Source: Micromonospora sp. MA102
GTDB lineage: Bacteria; Actinomycetota; Actinomycetes; Mycobacteriales; Micromonosporaceae
DNA: 64,000 nucleotides
Assembly (NCBI RefSeq): GCF_025460765.1
Contig: NZ_JAMWEG010000001.1
Location: 620,001-684,000, forward strand
Direction of reading: 5' to 3'
A program made the position numbers and the translations under genes. The notes beneath the pieces are model-generated. The model searched no databases. It was not told where the DNA came from and was given only the letters and a program-made list of their open reading frames with translations. Every line of letters starts with the position of its first letter. The first letter of the stretch is position 1. Positions 38,475 through 46,362 of this stretch are shown here, one piece after another.

Positions 38475-39244
38475 TGCGTAGCGGCGATCCGGTCCAGCAT
38501 CCGTTGCTGGAAGGCGCGGGCCTCGGGTCCGGCCGGCGGGGGCCCATTCCGGCGGGCCGCGATCGACCGGCGGATCAGCTCGGCGTCCGCGTCGTCGGCC
38601 GCGACCCGCCGCCCGGCGTCCACCTTGCCCAGCCAGACACCGTCGCGGCAGCGGACCAGCGCGCGGCAGGCACCGAGCACCGCGTCCTCGGCGCCGGGGG
38701 CGGGGGCGTCGCCGGGCGGGGTGGGCAGTGCCAGCCACCAGCGCAGCGCCTCGACCAGCAGCCCCCGCAGCTCGGCCGGGCCCGGGTCGGCGAAGACCTC
38801 GGCGGCGGGCGGGCCGAACAGGGCCAGCCCCGACTGGCGCAGGATGCTGCGGTCCAGCGCGTACCAGAACCGCCCGTCGGCGGCGGGCCGGTCGGCCGGG
38901 TCGTAGGTGGCGCGGAAGGGCATGGTGGCGCCGGTGTTCAGCTCGACCTCGAAGCCCGGCTCGGGGGTGCCGGAACCGGCCACGTCCCGCCGGTAGACCA
39001 CCAGCTCCAGGCCCCGCGCCGGGCAGGGCACCGCCTCGTGCCGCAGCCGGTCCACCAGCGCCCGCTTCGCCGGCCCGTCGACCGGCCGGGCGACCACGAG
39101 GGCCACGTCCACGTCGCTGCGTCCCGGCTGGTAGACGCCCAGCCCCACCGAGCCGGCCGCGTACGCGCCGACCAGGTCGTCACCGAGCACGGCCCGGGCC
39201 CGCCCGACCAGCTCGTCGAGGTAGCGGCGCACGTCGTCGTCCAT
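38471..39244 (-). CDS. Nucleotidyltransferase, aminoglycoside adenylyltransferase-like
   Basis: The N-terminal nucleotidyltransferase domain of this 257-residue protein has the GS...DxD motif (GSVGLGVYQPGRSDVDVAL; Gly31-Ser32, Asp44, Asp46), and the C-terminal helical domain resembles AadA-type proteins (LVEALRWWLALPT, GKVDAGRRVA). Relatives adenylylate streptomycin or spectinomycin, but many actinobacterial homologues have unknown substrates, so resistance should not be assumed. A minus-strand CAGGAT box (39251-39256) lies 6 bases before the ATG, suggesting leaderless expression. Confidence 0.82.
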   Translation of the reverse strand: MDDDVRRYLDELVGRARAVLGDDLVGAYAAGSVGLGVYQPGRSDVDVALVVARPVDGPAKRALVDRLRHEAVPCPARGLELVVYRRDVAGSGTPEPGFEVELNTGATMPFRATYDPADRPAADGRFWYALDRSILRQSGLALFGPPAAEVFADPGPAELRGLLVEALRWWLALPTPPGDAPAPGAEDAVLGACRALVRCRDGVWLGKVDAGRRVAADDADAELIRRSIAARRNGPPPAGPEARAFQQRMLDRIAATH

Positions 39245-39287
39245 GCCCGCATCCTGCCGGTGGGCGTCGTGGCGACGCGGGGCGGGG

Positions 39288-40223
39288 TCAGGCGGGCGGG
39301 TCGGGGCAGCAGACGGTCAGCGCGCCCGGGACCACCTTCACCTTCAACCGCTTCGCCGTGCCCCGCGCACCCCCGTCCAGCTCGTACGTCTTCGGCTCGG
39401 CGAACCGGACGCGCACCTTCCGCCCCCGGGTGATGCGCAGGAACGGCGACTCGTCGGACCGGCCGGCGGCCATCCGGCCGAGCGTGCGGGCCCAGTCCAC
39501 GGCACCGCTGGCGGTGGAGACGCCGATCTCCAGCGCGCCGTCGTCGGGCCGGGCGTCGTCGAAGGCGGGGATGCCGCCGGTGATCGTGCCGACGTTGCCG
39601 AAGAGCACGCAGCTCGCGTCGCCGTCGAACCAGTCGGCGCCGTCGACCGTGATCCGCGTCCGGACGCACTCGCCGCGGACGTGCCGCAGCCCGGTCCAGA
39701 CGTACGCGATCCGCCCGAGCCGGCCCTTGAGCTGGCGGTCGGCGTCGCGGATCAGGTCGCCGTCGAAACCGGCGCCGGCCATCACCGCGAAGTGCTCCCC
39801 GTTGAGCCGGCCCAGGTCCAGCTCGCGCCGCCGGCCGTGCAGGGCGACGCGGAGCGCCTCGGGCAGGTCGGCGGGGATGCCGAGGTTGGTGGCGAAGAGG
39901 TTGGCGGTGCCGGCGGGCAGGATGCCCATCGGCACGTCCGATCCGGCGAGGCTGTCGGCGCACCGCTGCACCATGCCGTCGCCGCCCCAGACCAGGATCA
40001 GCTCGGCGCCCTTGTCGAGCGCCTTGCGGACCTTCTTCGGCGCCTTGCGGCTCTTCGGCACCTCGTACCAGAGGAGCCGCCCGACCCCGGCGGCGACCAG
40101 CCCGGCGCGCAGCTCGTCGAGGCCGCCACCGAAGGTCTTCTTCCGGTGGGCGACGACCGCGACGACGCCGGTGGGCGGCGTGCCGGTGTCGGTGGCGGGG
40201 TGGTCAGCGGCGCGCGTGGTCAT
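39288..40223 (-). CDS. Diacylglycerol kinase-family lipid kinase
   Basis: ATP-dependent lipid kinase fold, 311 residues. The motif VWGGDGMVQRC (GGDG, residues 80-83) binds ATP, PAGTANLFATNLGIP follows, and GAGFDGDLIRD starts the second domain. Members phosphorylate diacylglycerol, sphingoid or related lipids; which lipid is unknown. The ATG at 40223 is the first reasonable start; an apparent extension to 41015 runs antisense through the next gene and is low-complexity. Confidence 0.92.
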   Translation of the reverse strand: MTTRAADHPATDTGTPPTGVVAVVAHRKKTFGGGLDELRAGLVAAGVGRLLWYEVPKSRKAPKKVRKALDKGAELILVWGGDGMVQRCADSLAGSDVPMGILPAGTANLFATNLGIPADLPEALRVALHGRRRELDLGRLNGEHFAVMAGAGFDGDLIRDADRQLKGRLGRIAYVWTGLRHVRGECVRTRITVDGADWFDGDASCVLFGNVGTITGGIPAFDDARPDDGALEIGVSTASGAVDWARTLGRMAAGRSDESPFLRITRGRKVRVRFAEPKTYELDGGARGTAKRLKVKVVPGALTVCCPDPPA

Positions 40224-40287
40224 GACAGCCCTCGGTACCCCGCCGGCCGATCTCCCACTCCTGCCGGCCGTTGCGACGCGCCCGATT

Positions 40288-40312
40288 TCGATCAGCAGCA
40301 TGCTGTGATCGA
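40288..40312. promoter_or_regulatory. 25-bp inverted repeat in divergent promoter region
   Basis: TCGATCA (40288-40294) and TGATCGA (40306-40312) flank the perfect palindrome CAGCATGCTG (40296-40305); only one base (G40295) breaks the overall symmetry. It covers the -35 region of the plus-strand promoter and lies 65 bp before the lipid-kinase start, so it could control both genes. Confidence 0.6.
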
Positions 40313-40326
40313 CCGACCTCGTTCGG

Positions 40327-40332
40327 TAGAGT
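40327..40332 (+). promoter_or_regulatory. -10 box, leaderless type
   Basis: TAGAGT is followed after exactly 7 bases by GTG at 40340, the spacing seen for leaderless genes in this window. No convincing -35 is visible; the inverted repeat occupies that position. Confidence 0.5.
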
Positions 40333-40339
40333 GCGGGCG

Positions 40340-40384
40340 GTGATCGCCGGCGCCGACCGGTGGTCGGAGGGATGCCCGGGATGA
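40340..40384 (+). CDS. Putative leaderless 14-residue leader peptide
   Basis: GTG at 40340 opens a 14-codon frame (MIAGADRWSEGCPG) whose TGA (40382-40384) overlaps the ATG of the proline-rich protein as ATGA. Ribosomes starting at the 5' end would finish at the next start codon, giving translational coupling. Very short and unproven; conservation would decide. Confidence 0.4.
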   Translation: MIAGADRWSEGCPG

Positions 40385-41655
40385 CTCGACGCGGCGGACG
40401 GCTGACGCGGGTGGTGCTGCGCGTCGGCCTGCTGCTCGGCGGGGTCGCGGCGGCCTGGGGCGTCCACGAGGTCGCCACGGGCACCGCCGCGCAGGCTGCC
40501 GAACGCCCGCCCGCGGCTCCGCTCACCGCCGTCGTCGACCTGCTCACCGACACGCTGAGCCCGGTCCTCGACGTGGTGACGCCGCCCTCCGACGACGCCA
40601 CCGCCGAGCCGGCGCCCGTGACCGGCGACCGACCCGATCCGGCCGGCCGGGCCGCGTCCGGCGACCGGGCCGACGGGACGGCCGGCCAGGGGGCGGCCAC
40701 CCGGCCGGAGGGCCGCCGCCCCGCTCCCGCCACCCGGCCCGCGTCGGACACCGACCGCCGGCCCGCCCCGGGCGCCCGCCCGGCCGGCCGGCACCCCGCT
40801 CCGGCGGCCCGCGACGACGCGCGGCGACCGGCGGACCCCCGGCGCGGCCCGAGCGGGCCGGACCGGCGGGCGGGCGGCGGGGGTCGGCTCGACACGGCCC
40901 TCGGTCCGGTCCGCGCGGGGGTGCTCGACCCGCTGACCGGGGCGCTGCGGCCGGTCACCGACCCGCTGCGGGACTCCGTGCTCGCGCCCGTCGCCGGCAC
41001 GCTGCGGCCGGTCACCGACCCGCTGCGTCACGGCGTGCTCGCCCCGGTGGCCGGCGTGCTCGCGCCGGTGACCCGGCCGCTCGCCCCGGTCCTCTCCCCG
41101 GTGTGGCGCGCCCTGGAGCCGGTGCGCCGGCCTCTGGGCCCGGCCCTGAGGCCACTGACCCCGGTGACCGACCTGCTGGACCCGCCCACCGGCCCGGAGA
41201 CCACGCCGCCACCCGCGACGACCCCGCCCGGCACGTCGCCACCGCCCACCGGCGGCCCCGCCGACCGCCCGGCGCCGGACCGGCCCGCCGACGCCCCGAG
41301 GGCTCCGTCCGACGCCACCGGCCACACCGCGGGGCCGGACGCGCGCCCGGCGACCACCAGCGACCGACCGTCGGACACCGTCGGTGCCGCGCGGCCCCAC
41401 GACGGCGGTTCCGGCCCGTCCTCCCGGCCGCAGCCCGGTCGCTCCGACCGGGACCCGGTCCCGGCCACGCCGGCCGCACCGGCCACACCGGCGGGCAGCG
41501 GTGCGGTCGGATCGTCGGGCGGCGCCCACGGTGCGCCGGCCGTCACCGACCCCAACCCCTGGGCCCCGCCGGCCCTGGTCGGGCACCGCGGCGGCCCGTC
41601 CGACGGCCCGCCGCCGGCGTCGCGCTCGCCCCGCCCGGGCACCCGGCCCGCCTGA
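40381..41655 (+). CDS. Proline-rich repeat protein with N-terminal membrane/signal segment
   Basis: I do not recognise a family. The 424 residues start with Arg-rich basic residues and one hydrophobic stretch (VVLRVGLLLGGVAAAWGV), likely a signal or anchor. The rest is disordered and very rich in Pro, Arg, Asp and Thr. Near residues 189-264 are about four copies of a 19-residue unit, best in the first two (LRPVTDPLRDSVLAPVAGT, then LRPVTDPLRHGVLAPVAGV). The ATG at 40381 is chosen from GGAGG at 40366-40370. It may span or decorate the cell wall. Composition differs from neighbours but GC is the same. Confidence 0.7.
   Translation: MTRRGGRLTRVVLRVGLLLGGVAAAWGVHEVATGTAAQAAERPPAAPLTAVVDLLTDTLSPVLDVVTPPSDDATAEPAPVTGDRPDPAGRAASGDRADGTAGQGAATRPEGRRPAPATRPASDTDRRPAPGARPAGRHPAPAARDDARRPADPRRGPSGPDRRAGGGGRLDTALGPVRAGVLDPLTGALRPVTDPLRDSVLAPVAGTLRPVTDPLRHGVLAPVAGVLAPVTRPLAPVLSPVWRALEPVRRPLGPALRPLTPVTDLLDPPTGPETTPPPATTPPGTSPPPTGGPADRPAPDRPADAPRAPSDATGHTAGPDARPATTSDRPSDTVGAARPHDGGSGPSSRPQPGRSDRDPVPATPAAPATPAGSGAVGSSGGAHGAPAVTDPNPWAPPALVGHRGGPSDGPPPASRSPRPGTRPA
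40943..41027 (+). repeat. 57-bp-period coding repeat
   Basis: A 28-bp sequence at 40943-40970 recurs exactly at 41000-41027, 57 bp later, encoding the 19-residue unit. Further copies to about 41170 are degenerate. Confidence 0.85.
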
Positions 41656-41662
41656 CCGGCCC

Positions 41663-41689
41663 GCGGTGGCGGCCGCCGCCGCGCACCGC
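41663..41689 (+). terminator. Possible terminator after proline-rich gene
   Basis: GCGGTG (41663-41668) pairs with CACCGC (41684-41689) and an inner GCGG/CCGC pairs with one bulge. It is a weaker hairpin 8 bp after the stop. Confidence 0.35.
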
Positions 41690-41804
41690 AACCGGCTTCC
41701 TCCTGCCACACGCTGCACGGCCGCTCACGGCCACGGCGCCGGACGACGACCGCTCCCGGCGCCCTCCCACATACCCGATCACCCATGGTGACCAGGAGTC
41801 CTTC

Positions 41805-42482
41805 ATGAGCACAGCCACACCCGTCGTCCGGGCCCGGTGGTGCGACATCGGCCGCATCGCCGATCTCGTCGCCGAGGCCCTCTCCCCGACCGCTCTCGCC
41901 GCGTGGCTCGTCCCCGACACGCAACGCCGCACCGCCGTCCTGGCCGCCGTGGCCCGGATCTGGACCGAACACGCGATGCTCTTCGGCGACGCGTTCCTGC
42001 TCCGGGACGGCTCGGCGGCGACCGTCTGGTTCCACCGCTACCGGCCGATCCCGGCGCCGAACCGGTACGCAGACCGCCTCGCCGCGGCCGCCGGCCCGGA
42101 CGAGGAGCGCTTCCTCCAGCTCGACGAGGCGCTCGCCGTCCGGCGACCGGCCGAGGCGCACAACCACCTCGCGTTGCTGGCCGCGCCCGGCCCGACGGCC
42201 GCCCGCCGGGCCGCCGCGGTGCTCGTCGGGGCGCAGCGCTGGATGGACACGCTGAGCCTGCCGACGTACGCGGAGGTGTTCACCGAGACCGACCGGGACC
42301 TGTTCCGGCAGCACGGCTACGCCGACCGGGAGGCCTTCACGGGACCGGGCGACACCACCACCCACCCGATGTGGCGGCTCTCGCCGTTCTCGGCCGACCG
42401 GTCCGGCGGTAACGGCCGCTGGCCGACGCGCCGGATCAGCAGGACCCGCAACGGCCGGGCCGCCGGGTGGGCCCTGCGCTGA
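41805..42482 (+). CDS. GNAT-like N-acetyltransferase family protein
   Basis: The 225-residue protein resembles GNAT enzymes in the N-terminal strand-helix pattern (VVRARWCDIGRIADLVAEALSP) and in HNHLALLAAPGPTAARRAAAVL, where the acetyl-CoA loop is expected, and in the late LPTYAEVFTETDRDLFRQHGY segment. The glycine-rich loop is weak, so the call is tentative. Substrate unknown. The ATG follows CCAGGAG. It converges on the GH6 cellulase with a shared terminator. Confidence 0.72.
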   Translation: MSTATPVVRARWCDIGRIADLVAEALSPTALAAWLVPDTQRRTAVLAAVARIWTEHAMLFGDAFLLRDGSAATVWFHRYRPIPAPNRYADRLAAAAGPDEERFLQLDEALAVRRPAEAHNHLALLAAPGPTAARRAAAVLVGAQRWMDTLSLPTYAEVFTETDRDLFRQHGYADREAFTGPGDTTTHPMWRLSPFSADRSGGNGRWPTRRISRTRNGRAAGWALR

Positions 42483-42489
42483 GCAGGAT

Positions 42490-42521
42490 CCGGGCCGGGG
42501 CGGTCGACCACCCCGGCCCGG
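42490..42521. terminator. Bidirectional terminator
   Basis: An 11-bp perfect stem (42490-42500 with 42511-42521) has a loop that itself contains GGTCGACC. It lies between the convergent GNAT and GH6 genes. Confidence 0.78.
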
Positions 42522-42527
42522 GTCGGT

Positions 42528-43787
42528 TCAGCGCAGCGGCGGGTTGGCGTACCGCACCAGTTCGAGGGCCTGCTCGGCGAACCAGGCGCCGGCGGGCGGG
42601 TCGGCCATGCCGCCGCGCGCCGGGTCCCGTCCGGTGCCGGTGCCCCGGTCGCACTGCCCGTCGGACTGGCCGGGCGTCTTCACCCAGAGGAACGCGTCCG
42701 CGAGCGGGTCACCGGTGGCCGTGGTGGGGCGCAGGCCCAGCCCCCGGTCCGGCGGGTTGCACCAGGTCTGCGGGTCCGGCCAGGTCACCCCGGCCGGCGC
42801 GGTCCACGGCCCCTGTCCGTTGCGGCTGGTGTCCACCACGAAGTGGGCGAGCCGGTCGGCCGGCACGTCGCCGACGTTCTCGGCGTACCACTCGTCGGTG
42901 CGGACCCAGGTGCTGAAGTCGGCCGGGTCGGCCGGGAAGTACTGGCTGGCGCACCACTCGAAGTGGCCGCGCGCCCACTCGGGACCCGCCGTGCCGTAGT
43001 GGACGCACTTGGCGATCCAGTTGCCGTACTTGAGCTGACGCTCGGTGGTCTCGTAGTTGGAGACGTTGAGGAAGAAGCCGTCGGCCCGGCCGACGCCGGC
43101 CTTGACCAGCCGGTCGGCGGCGTCGCCGACGCCGAGCCAGGCGCTGTGCGTGCCGTCGAGGTAGACGCTGGTGCGGGGCAGGGCGCCGAGCTTGTCGACG
43201 GCGTAGTTGAGCATGGCGAACCGGTCGGCGGCGGCCGTCGCCGGGTCCGCCTCGGCGGGGCGGCACCAGTCCTGGCTGCCGTTGATCGTGGTGTACCAGG
43301 GGATGATGCCCAGGCCGTCCGGCTCCAGCATGACGGCCACCTCGTGGCCGCCGATGCCCCGGGCGAACGCGTCGATCCACTGCTCGTACTCGGTCACCGA
43401 GGTGGCGCCGCCGGCCGAGTACTGCGCGCAGTCGCGGAACGGGATGTTGTACGCCACGAGCACGGGCACGGATTTCTTGCCGGCCGCCCGGCGCACCTCG
43501 GCGTTGACCGTCCGGGTGACCGTGGCGGCGGAACCGCCGGTCACCCAGACCGCCTGGGGCGTACGGATCATGGTGCGCAGCGCGGCGGCCTGCTGGTAAT
43601 GCCCGGCGGCGGTCAGCCGGGCGATCTGGGCCACCGCCCCGTGGTCCGGTCGGGGCGTGTAGAACCGCACGCCGTCGCGGATTTCGGCGCCGGCGGGCGC
43701 GGGTGAGAAGGGCACCGCGGCGGCGAGGGTCGCGGCAACGGCGGCGACAGCCGTCAGGGCGCGCCGCCGGAAGGGAGTCAGGGCCAC
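42528..43787 (-). CDS. Secreted GH6 cellulase
   Basis: Extracellular endoglucanase or cellobiohydrolase of 419 residues. The signal peptide is about 1-34 (ending AGA); the rest is a single GH6 domain with LVAYNIPFRDCAQYSAGG, the proposed catalytic acid in AVMLEPDGLG, LDGTHSAWLG, FFLNVSNYE and AFLWVKTPGQSDG. No cellulose-binding module is present. The GTG start has AGGAG 8 bases upstream. A CebR-like operator lies 35 bp before the start, so induction by cellobiose is likely. Endo or exo mode cannot be told. Confidence 0.93.
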   Translation of the reverse strand: MALTPFRRRALTAVAAVAATLAAAVPFSPAPAGAEIRDGVRFYTPRPDHGAVAQIARLTAAGHYQQAAALRTMIRTPQAVWVTGGSAATVTRTVNAEVRRAAGKKSVPVLVAYNIPFRDCAQYSAGGATSVTEYEQWIDAFARGIGGHEVAVMLEPDGLGIIPWYTTINGSQDWCRPAEADPATAAADRFAMLNYAVDKLGALPRTSVYLDGTHSAWLGVGDAADRLVKAGVGRADGFFLNVSNYETTERQLKYGNWIAKCVHYGTAGPEWARGHFEWCASQYFPADPADFSTWVRTDEWYAENVGDVPADRLAHFVVDTSRNGQGPWTAPAGVTWPDPQTWCNPPDRGLGLRPTTATGDPLADAFLWVKTPGQSDGQCDRGTGTGRDPARGGMADPPAGAWFAEQALELVRYANPPLR

Positions 43788-43821
43788 GTCATTGCTCCTG
43801 AAGGGACGGGGGAACGGGTGA

Positions 43822-43835
43822 TGGGAGCGTTCCCG
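43822..43835. promoter_or_regulatory. CebR/CelR-like operator
   Basis: TGGGAGCGTTCCCG matches the published CebR/CelR consensus TGGGAGCGCTCCCA at 12 of 14 positions. On the minus strand it lies about 6-19 bases after the expected GH6 transcription start. No CebR gene is in the window. Confidence 0.8.
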
Positions 43836-43846
43836 CAGCTCGTCAG

Positions 43847-43875
43847 AGCCTGCCCGGCGCAGCCGCGGCTGTCAA
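43847..43875 (-). promoter_or_regulatory. GH6 promoter
   Basis: On the minus strand TTGACA (43870-43875), 17 bp, then CAGGCT (43847-43852). The -35 is perfect; the operator follows 11 bases after the -10. Confidence 0.65.
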
Positions 43876-44004
43876 TGTCTCCCGGTGGTGCGGCGCGGCA
43901 GCCGCCGCGGGAAAGAACGCCGGAGGCCGGTGCCGTCGTCGCAGCTCGGCTAGCCTGCGAGCCGGGCAGGAACACGATTCGGCCGAGCAGACGGAGGGTA
44001 TCGG

Positions 44005-46326
44005 GTGCGGATGCGTCCAACCGGTGACCACGACGCCGACGGCTCCACGACCCCCACTCCGGGTCGGCGGCGCCGGCGGAACCGCCTGCTGATCTTCCTG
44101 GCGGTGTTCGCGCTGCTGGCGGGCTCCGGCCTGATGGCCGGCGGCTACTACTTCGACAGCGTGCCGACCCCCACCGACCTCAAGCTCCCGGAGTCGACCA
44201 CCGTCTACTACGCCGACGGGCGCACGCCGATGGCGAAGCTGGGCGCGGAGAACCGCACCATCGTCCCGTACGACCAGATGAACGACTCGGCCAAGCAGGC
44301 CATCGTGGCGGCCGAGGACCGGACCTTCTGGAGGAACAAGGGCGTCGACTTCAAGGGCGTGCTCCGGGCGGCCTGGGCGAACGTCACCGGCGGGCAGCGG
44401 CAGGGCGCCTCCACCCTCACCCAGCAGTACGCGCGGGTCGCCGCCGACCTGCGCGGGGTCACCTACTCGCGGAAGCTGCGCGAGGCGGTCATCGCGTGGA
44501 AGCTGGACGACACGTACAGCAAGGAGGAGATCCTCGGCTTCTACCTGAACACCGTCCCGTTCGGGCGGGGCGCGTACGGGATCGAGGCGGCCGCGCAGAC
44601 CTTCTTCGGCAAGACGGTGCGCCGGGACGCCCCGCCGCAGCAGCAGCTCACCCAGGCCGAGGCCATGGTGCTGTGCGCGATGGTGAAGCAGCCGGAGGCG
44701 GACCCGGCCGACCCCGAGGGCTCCCCCGGCTACGACCCGCAACGAAATGCCACGGCGAAGCAGAACTCGATCGACCGCTGGAACTACATCCGCGACGGCA
44801 TGGTGAAGCTCGGGTACCTCACCTCGGAGCAGGCGGCGAACCTGGCGTACCCGGACTCGGTGCGGCCCATCGACCCCAACGCGGGCCGCTCCGGGCTGGA
44901 CCGCCCCACCGGCCTGGTGGTCAACCACGTGCTCAGCGAGCTGCGGCAGACCGAGCCGTTCCGCGGCCAGCCCGACGAGGTGATCCGGGACGGCGGCTAC
45001 AAGATCGTCACCACCATCGACAAGCGGGTGCAGGACGCCGCGGAGGCCGCCGCCGACATCCGCCGGGACACCGCACCGGAGGCGGTCCGCGGCCAGCCGA
45101 AGAACTGGCAGGCCGCGCTCGTCGCGGTGGAGCCGGGCACCGGCCGGGTGCTCGGCTACTACGGCGGCGACAAGGGCTCCGGCGCCGACTACGCCGGCTG
45201 GTACACCGACGAGAACGGCCAGGCCCGCGGTTTCGGCCAGCACCCGCCGGGCTCCTCGTTCAAGGTGTACGACCTGGCCGCCGCCGTCGAGGACGGCATC
45301 TCGGTGAAGCAGCGGTTCGACTCGCCGGACACCAAGGAGTTCCCCGAGTCGGGGCGGACCAAGGGCAACCCGGCCGGCCCCATCCGCAACGCCGAGCACG
45401 CGCCCTGCCAGCCGAACTGCGCGCTCTGGGAGGCGACCGTCGCGTCGCTGAACGTCACCTACTTCGAGCTGACCGAGAAGCTCGGCACCGCCAAGGTCAT
45501 CGACATGGCGAAGCGGGCCGGCGTCGAGTCGATGTGGGAGACCGTCAAGGGCAACCCGCAGCCCCAGCGGGTGGACCTGCGCACCGAGCCGGCCGACGAG
45601 GTGGCCCGGCGGTTCTCCACCGAGGTCGGCATCGGCCAGTACGGCATCAGCGTGCAGGACCACGCCAACGGGATGGCCACCTTCGCGGCCGGCGGCAAGC
45701 GCGCCGAGGCGCACTTCGTCCGGTCGGTCACCAAGGGCGACGAGAAGGTGTGGGGCGAGCAGCTCAAGCAGACCGACCTGGGCCTCGACCAGGAGGCGAT
45801 CAACCAGCTCGACTGGACGCTGCGCCGGGTCCGGGCGGCCAAGCTCGACAACGGCTGGGACACCGCCGGCAAGACCGGCACCTGGCAGGCCGGGCAGAGC
45901 ACCACCCAGAACGTGCACACGTGGATGGTCGGCTGGACCGGGGCGCTCGCCTCCGCGGTCTGGCTGGGCACCACCGACGGCAAGCCGCTCCGGACGACCG
46001 GCGGCAGCTACGAGGTCTACGGCTCCACCGGGCCGGGGCCGATCTGGCGGCAGTTCATGGCCGACGCCACGGCGGCGTTGAAGCTCGACCCGGACAAGTA
46101 CCGGTTCGCCGAACCGGCGTTCCCGGACGACGCCCCGGAGACCACCACCCCGACGCCGCCGCCGGCCACGTCCTCGCCCACCCCGTCCGCCCGGCCGACG
46201 CCGAGCGCCACGCCGTCGCGCCCGAGCCCCAGCCCCAGCCGGCGGCCGACCTCGCTGCCGACCATCTCCCCCTCGCTCAGCCCGCTGCCGAGCCTGACGC
46301 CGTCGAAGACCCGGAAACCCCGGTGA
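44005..46326 (+). CDS. Class A penicillin-binding protein (transglycosylase/transpeptidase)
   Basis: Membrane-bound peptidoglycan synthase of 773 residues. An Arg-rich cytosolic tail and one helix (LLIFLAVFALLAGSGLMAG) lead to a GT51 domain with catalytic Glu104 in AAEDRTFW and GASTLTQQYAR. The transpeptidase domain has SxxK at Ser417-Lys420 (PPGSSFKVY), SLN at 481-483 and KTG at 623-625. A Pro/Ser/Thr-rich tail (about 705-773) follows. GTG 44005 lies 6 bases after GGAGGG; ATG 44011 is less well placed. It is separated from the divergent GH6 gene. Confidence 0.95.
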   Translation: MRMRPTGDHDADGSTTPTPGRRRRRNRLLIFLAVFALLAGSGLMAGGYYFDSVPTPTDLKLPESTTVYYADGRTPMAKLGAENRTIVPYDQMNDSAKQAIVAAEDRTFWRNKGVDFKGVLRAAWANVTGGQRQGASTLTQQYARVAADLRGVTYSRKLREAVIAWKLDDTYSKEEILGFYLNTVPFGRGAYGIEAAAQTFFGKTVRRDAPPQQQLTQAEAMVLCAMVKQPEADPADPEGSPGYDPQRNATAKQNSIDRWNYIRDGMVKLGYLTSEQAANLAYPDSVRPIDPNAGRSGLDRPTGLVVNHVLSELRQTEPFRGQPDEVIRDGGYKIVTTIDKRVQDAAEAAADIRRDTAPEAVRGQPKNWQAALVAVEPGTGRVLGYYGGDKGSGADYAGWYTDENGQARGFGQHPPGSSFKVYDLAAAVEDGISVKQRFDSPDTKEFPESGRTKGNPAGPIRNAEHAPCQPNCALWEATVASLNVTYFELTEKLGTAKVIDMAKRAGVESMWETVKGNPQPQRVDLRTEPADEVARRFSTEVGIGQYGISVQDHANGMATFAAGGKRAEAHFVRSVTKGDEKVWGEQLKQTDLGLDQEAINQLDWTLRRVRAAKLDNGWDTAGKTGTWQAGQSTTQNVHTWMVGWTGALASAVWLGTTDGKPLRTTGGSYEVYGSTGPGPIWRQFMADATAALKLDPDKYRFAEPAFPDDAPETTTPTPPPATSSPTPSARPTPSATPSRPSPSPSRRPTSLPTISPSLSPLPSLTPSKTRKPR

Positions 46327-46362
46327 GCGTCGGGCCGCCGCCGGCGGTGCGATGATCGACCG

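Noticed and set aside
38471..39244. Aminoglycoside resistance gene
   Set aside because: The fold is right, but environmental actinobacteria carry many AadA-like proteins of unknown substrate; resistance was not claimed.
43774..43795. Mini-frame ATG ACG TGG CCC TGA across the GH6 start
   Set aside because: The ATG lies only 2 bases after AGGAG, too close for good initiation; probably chance.
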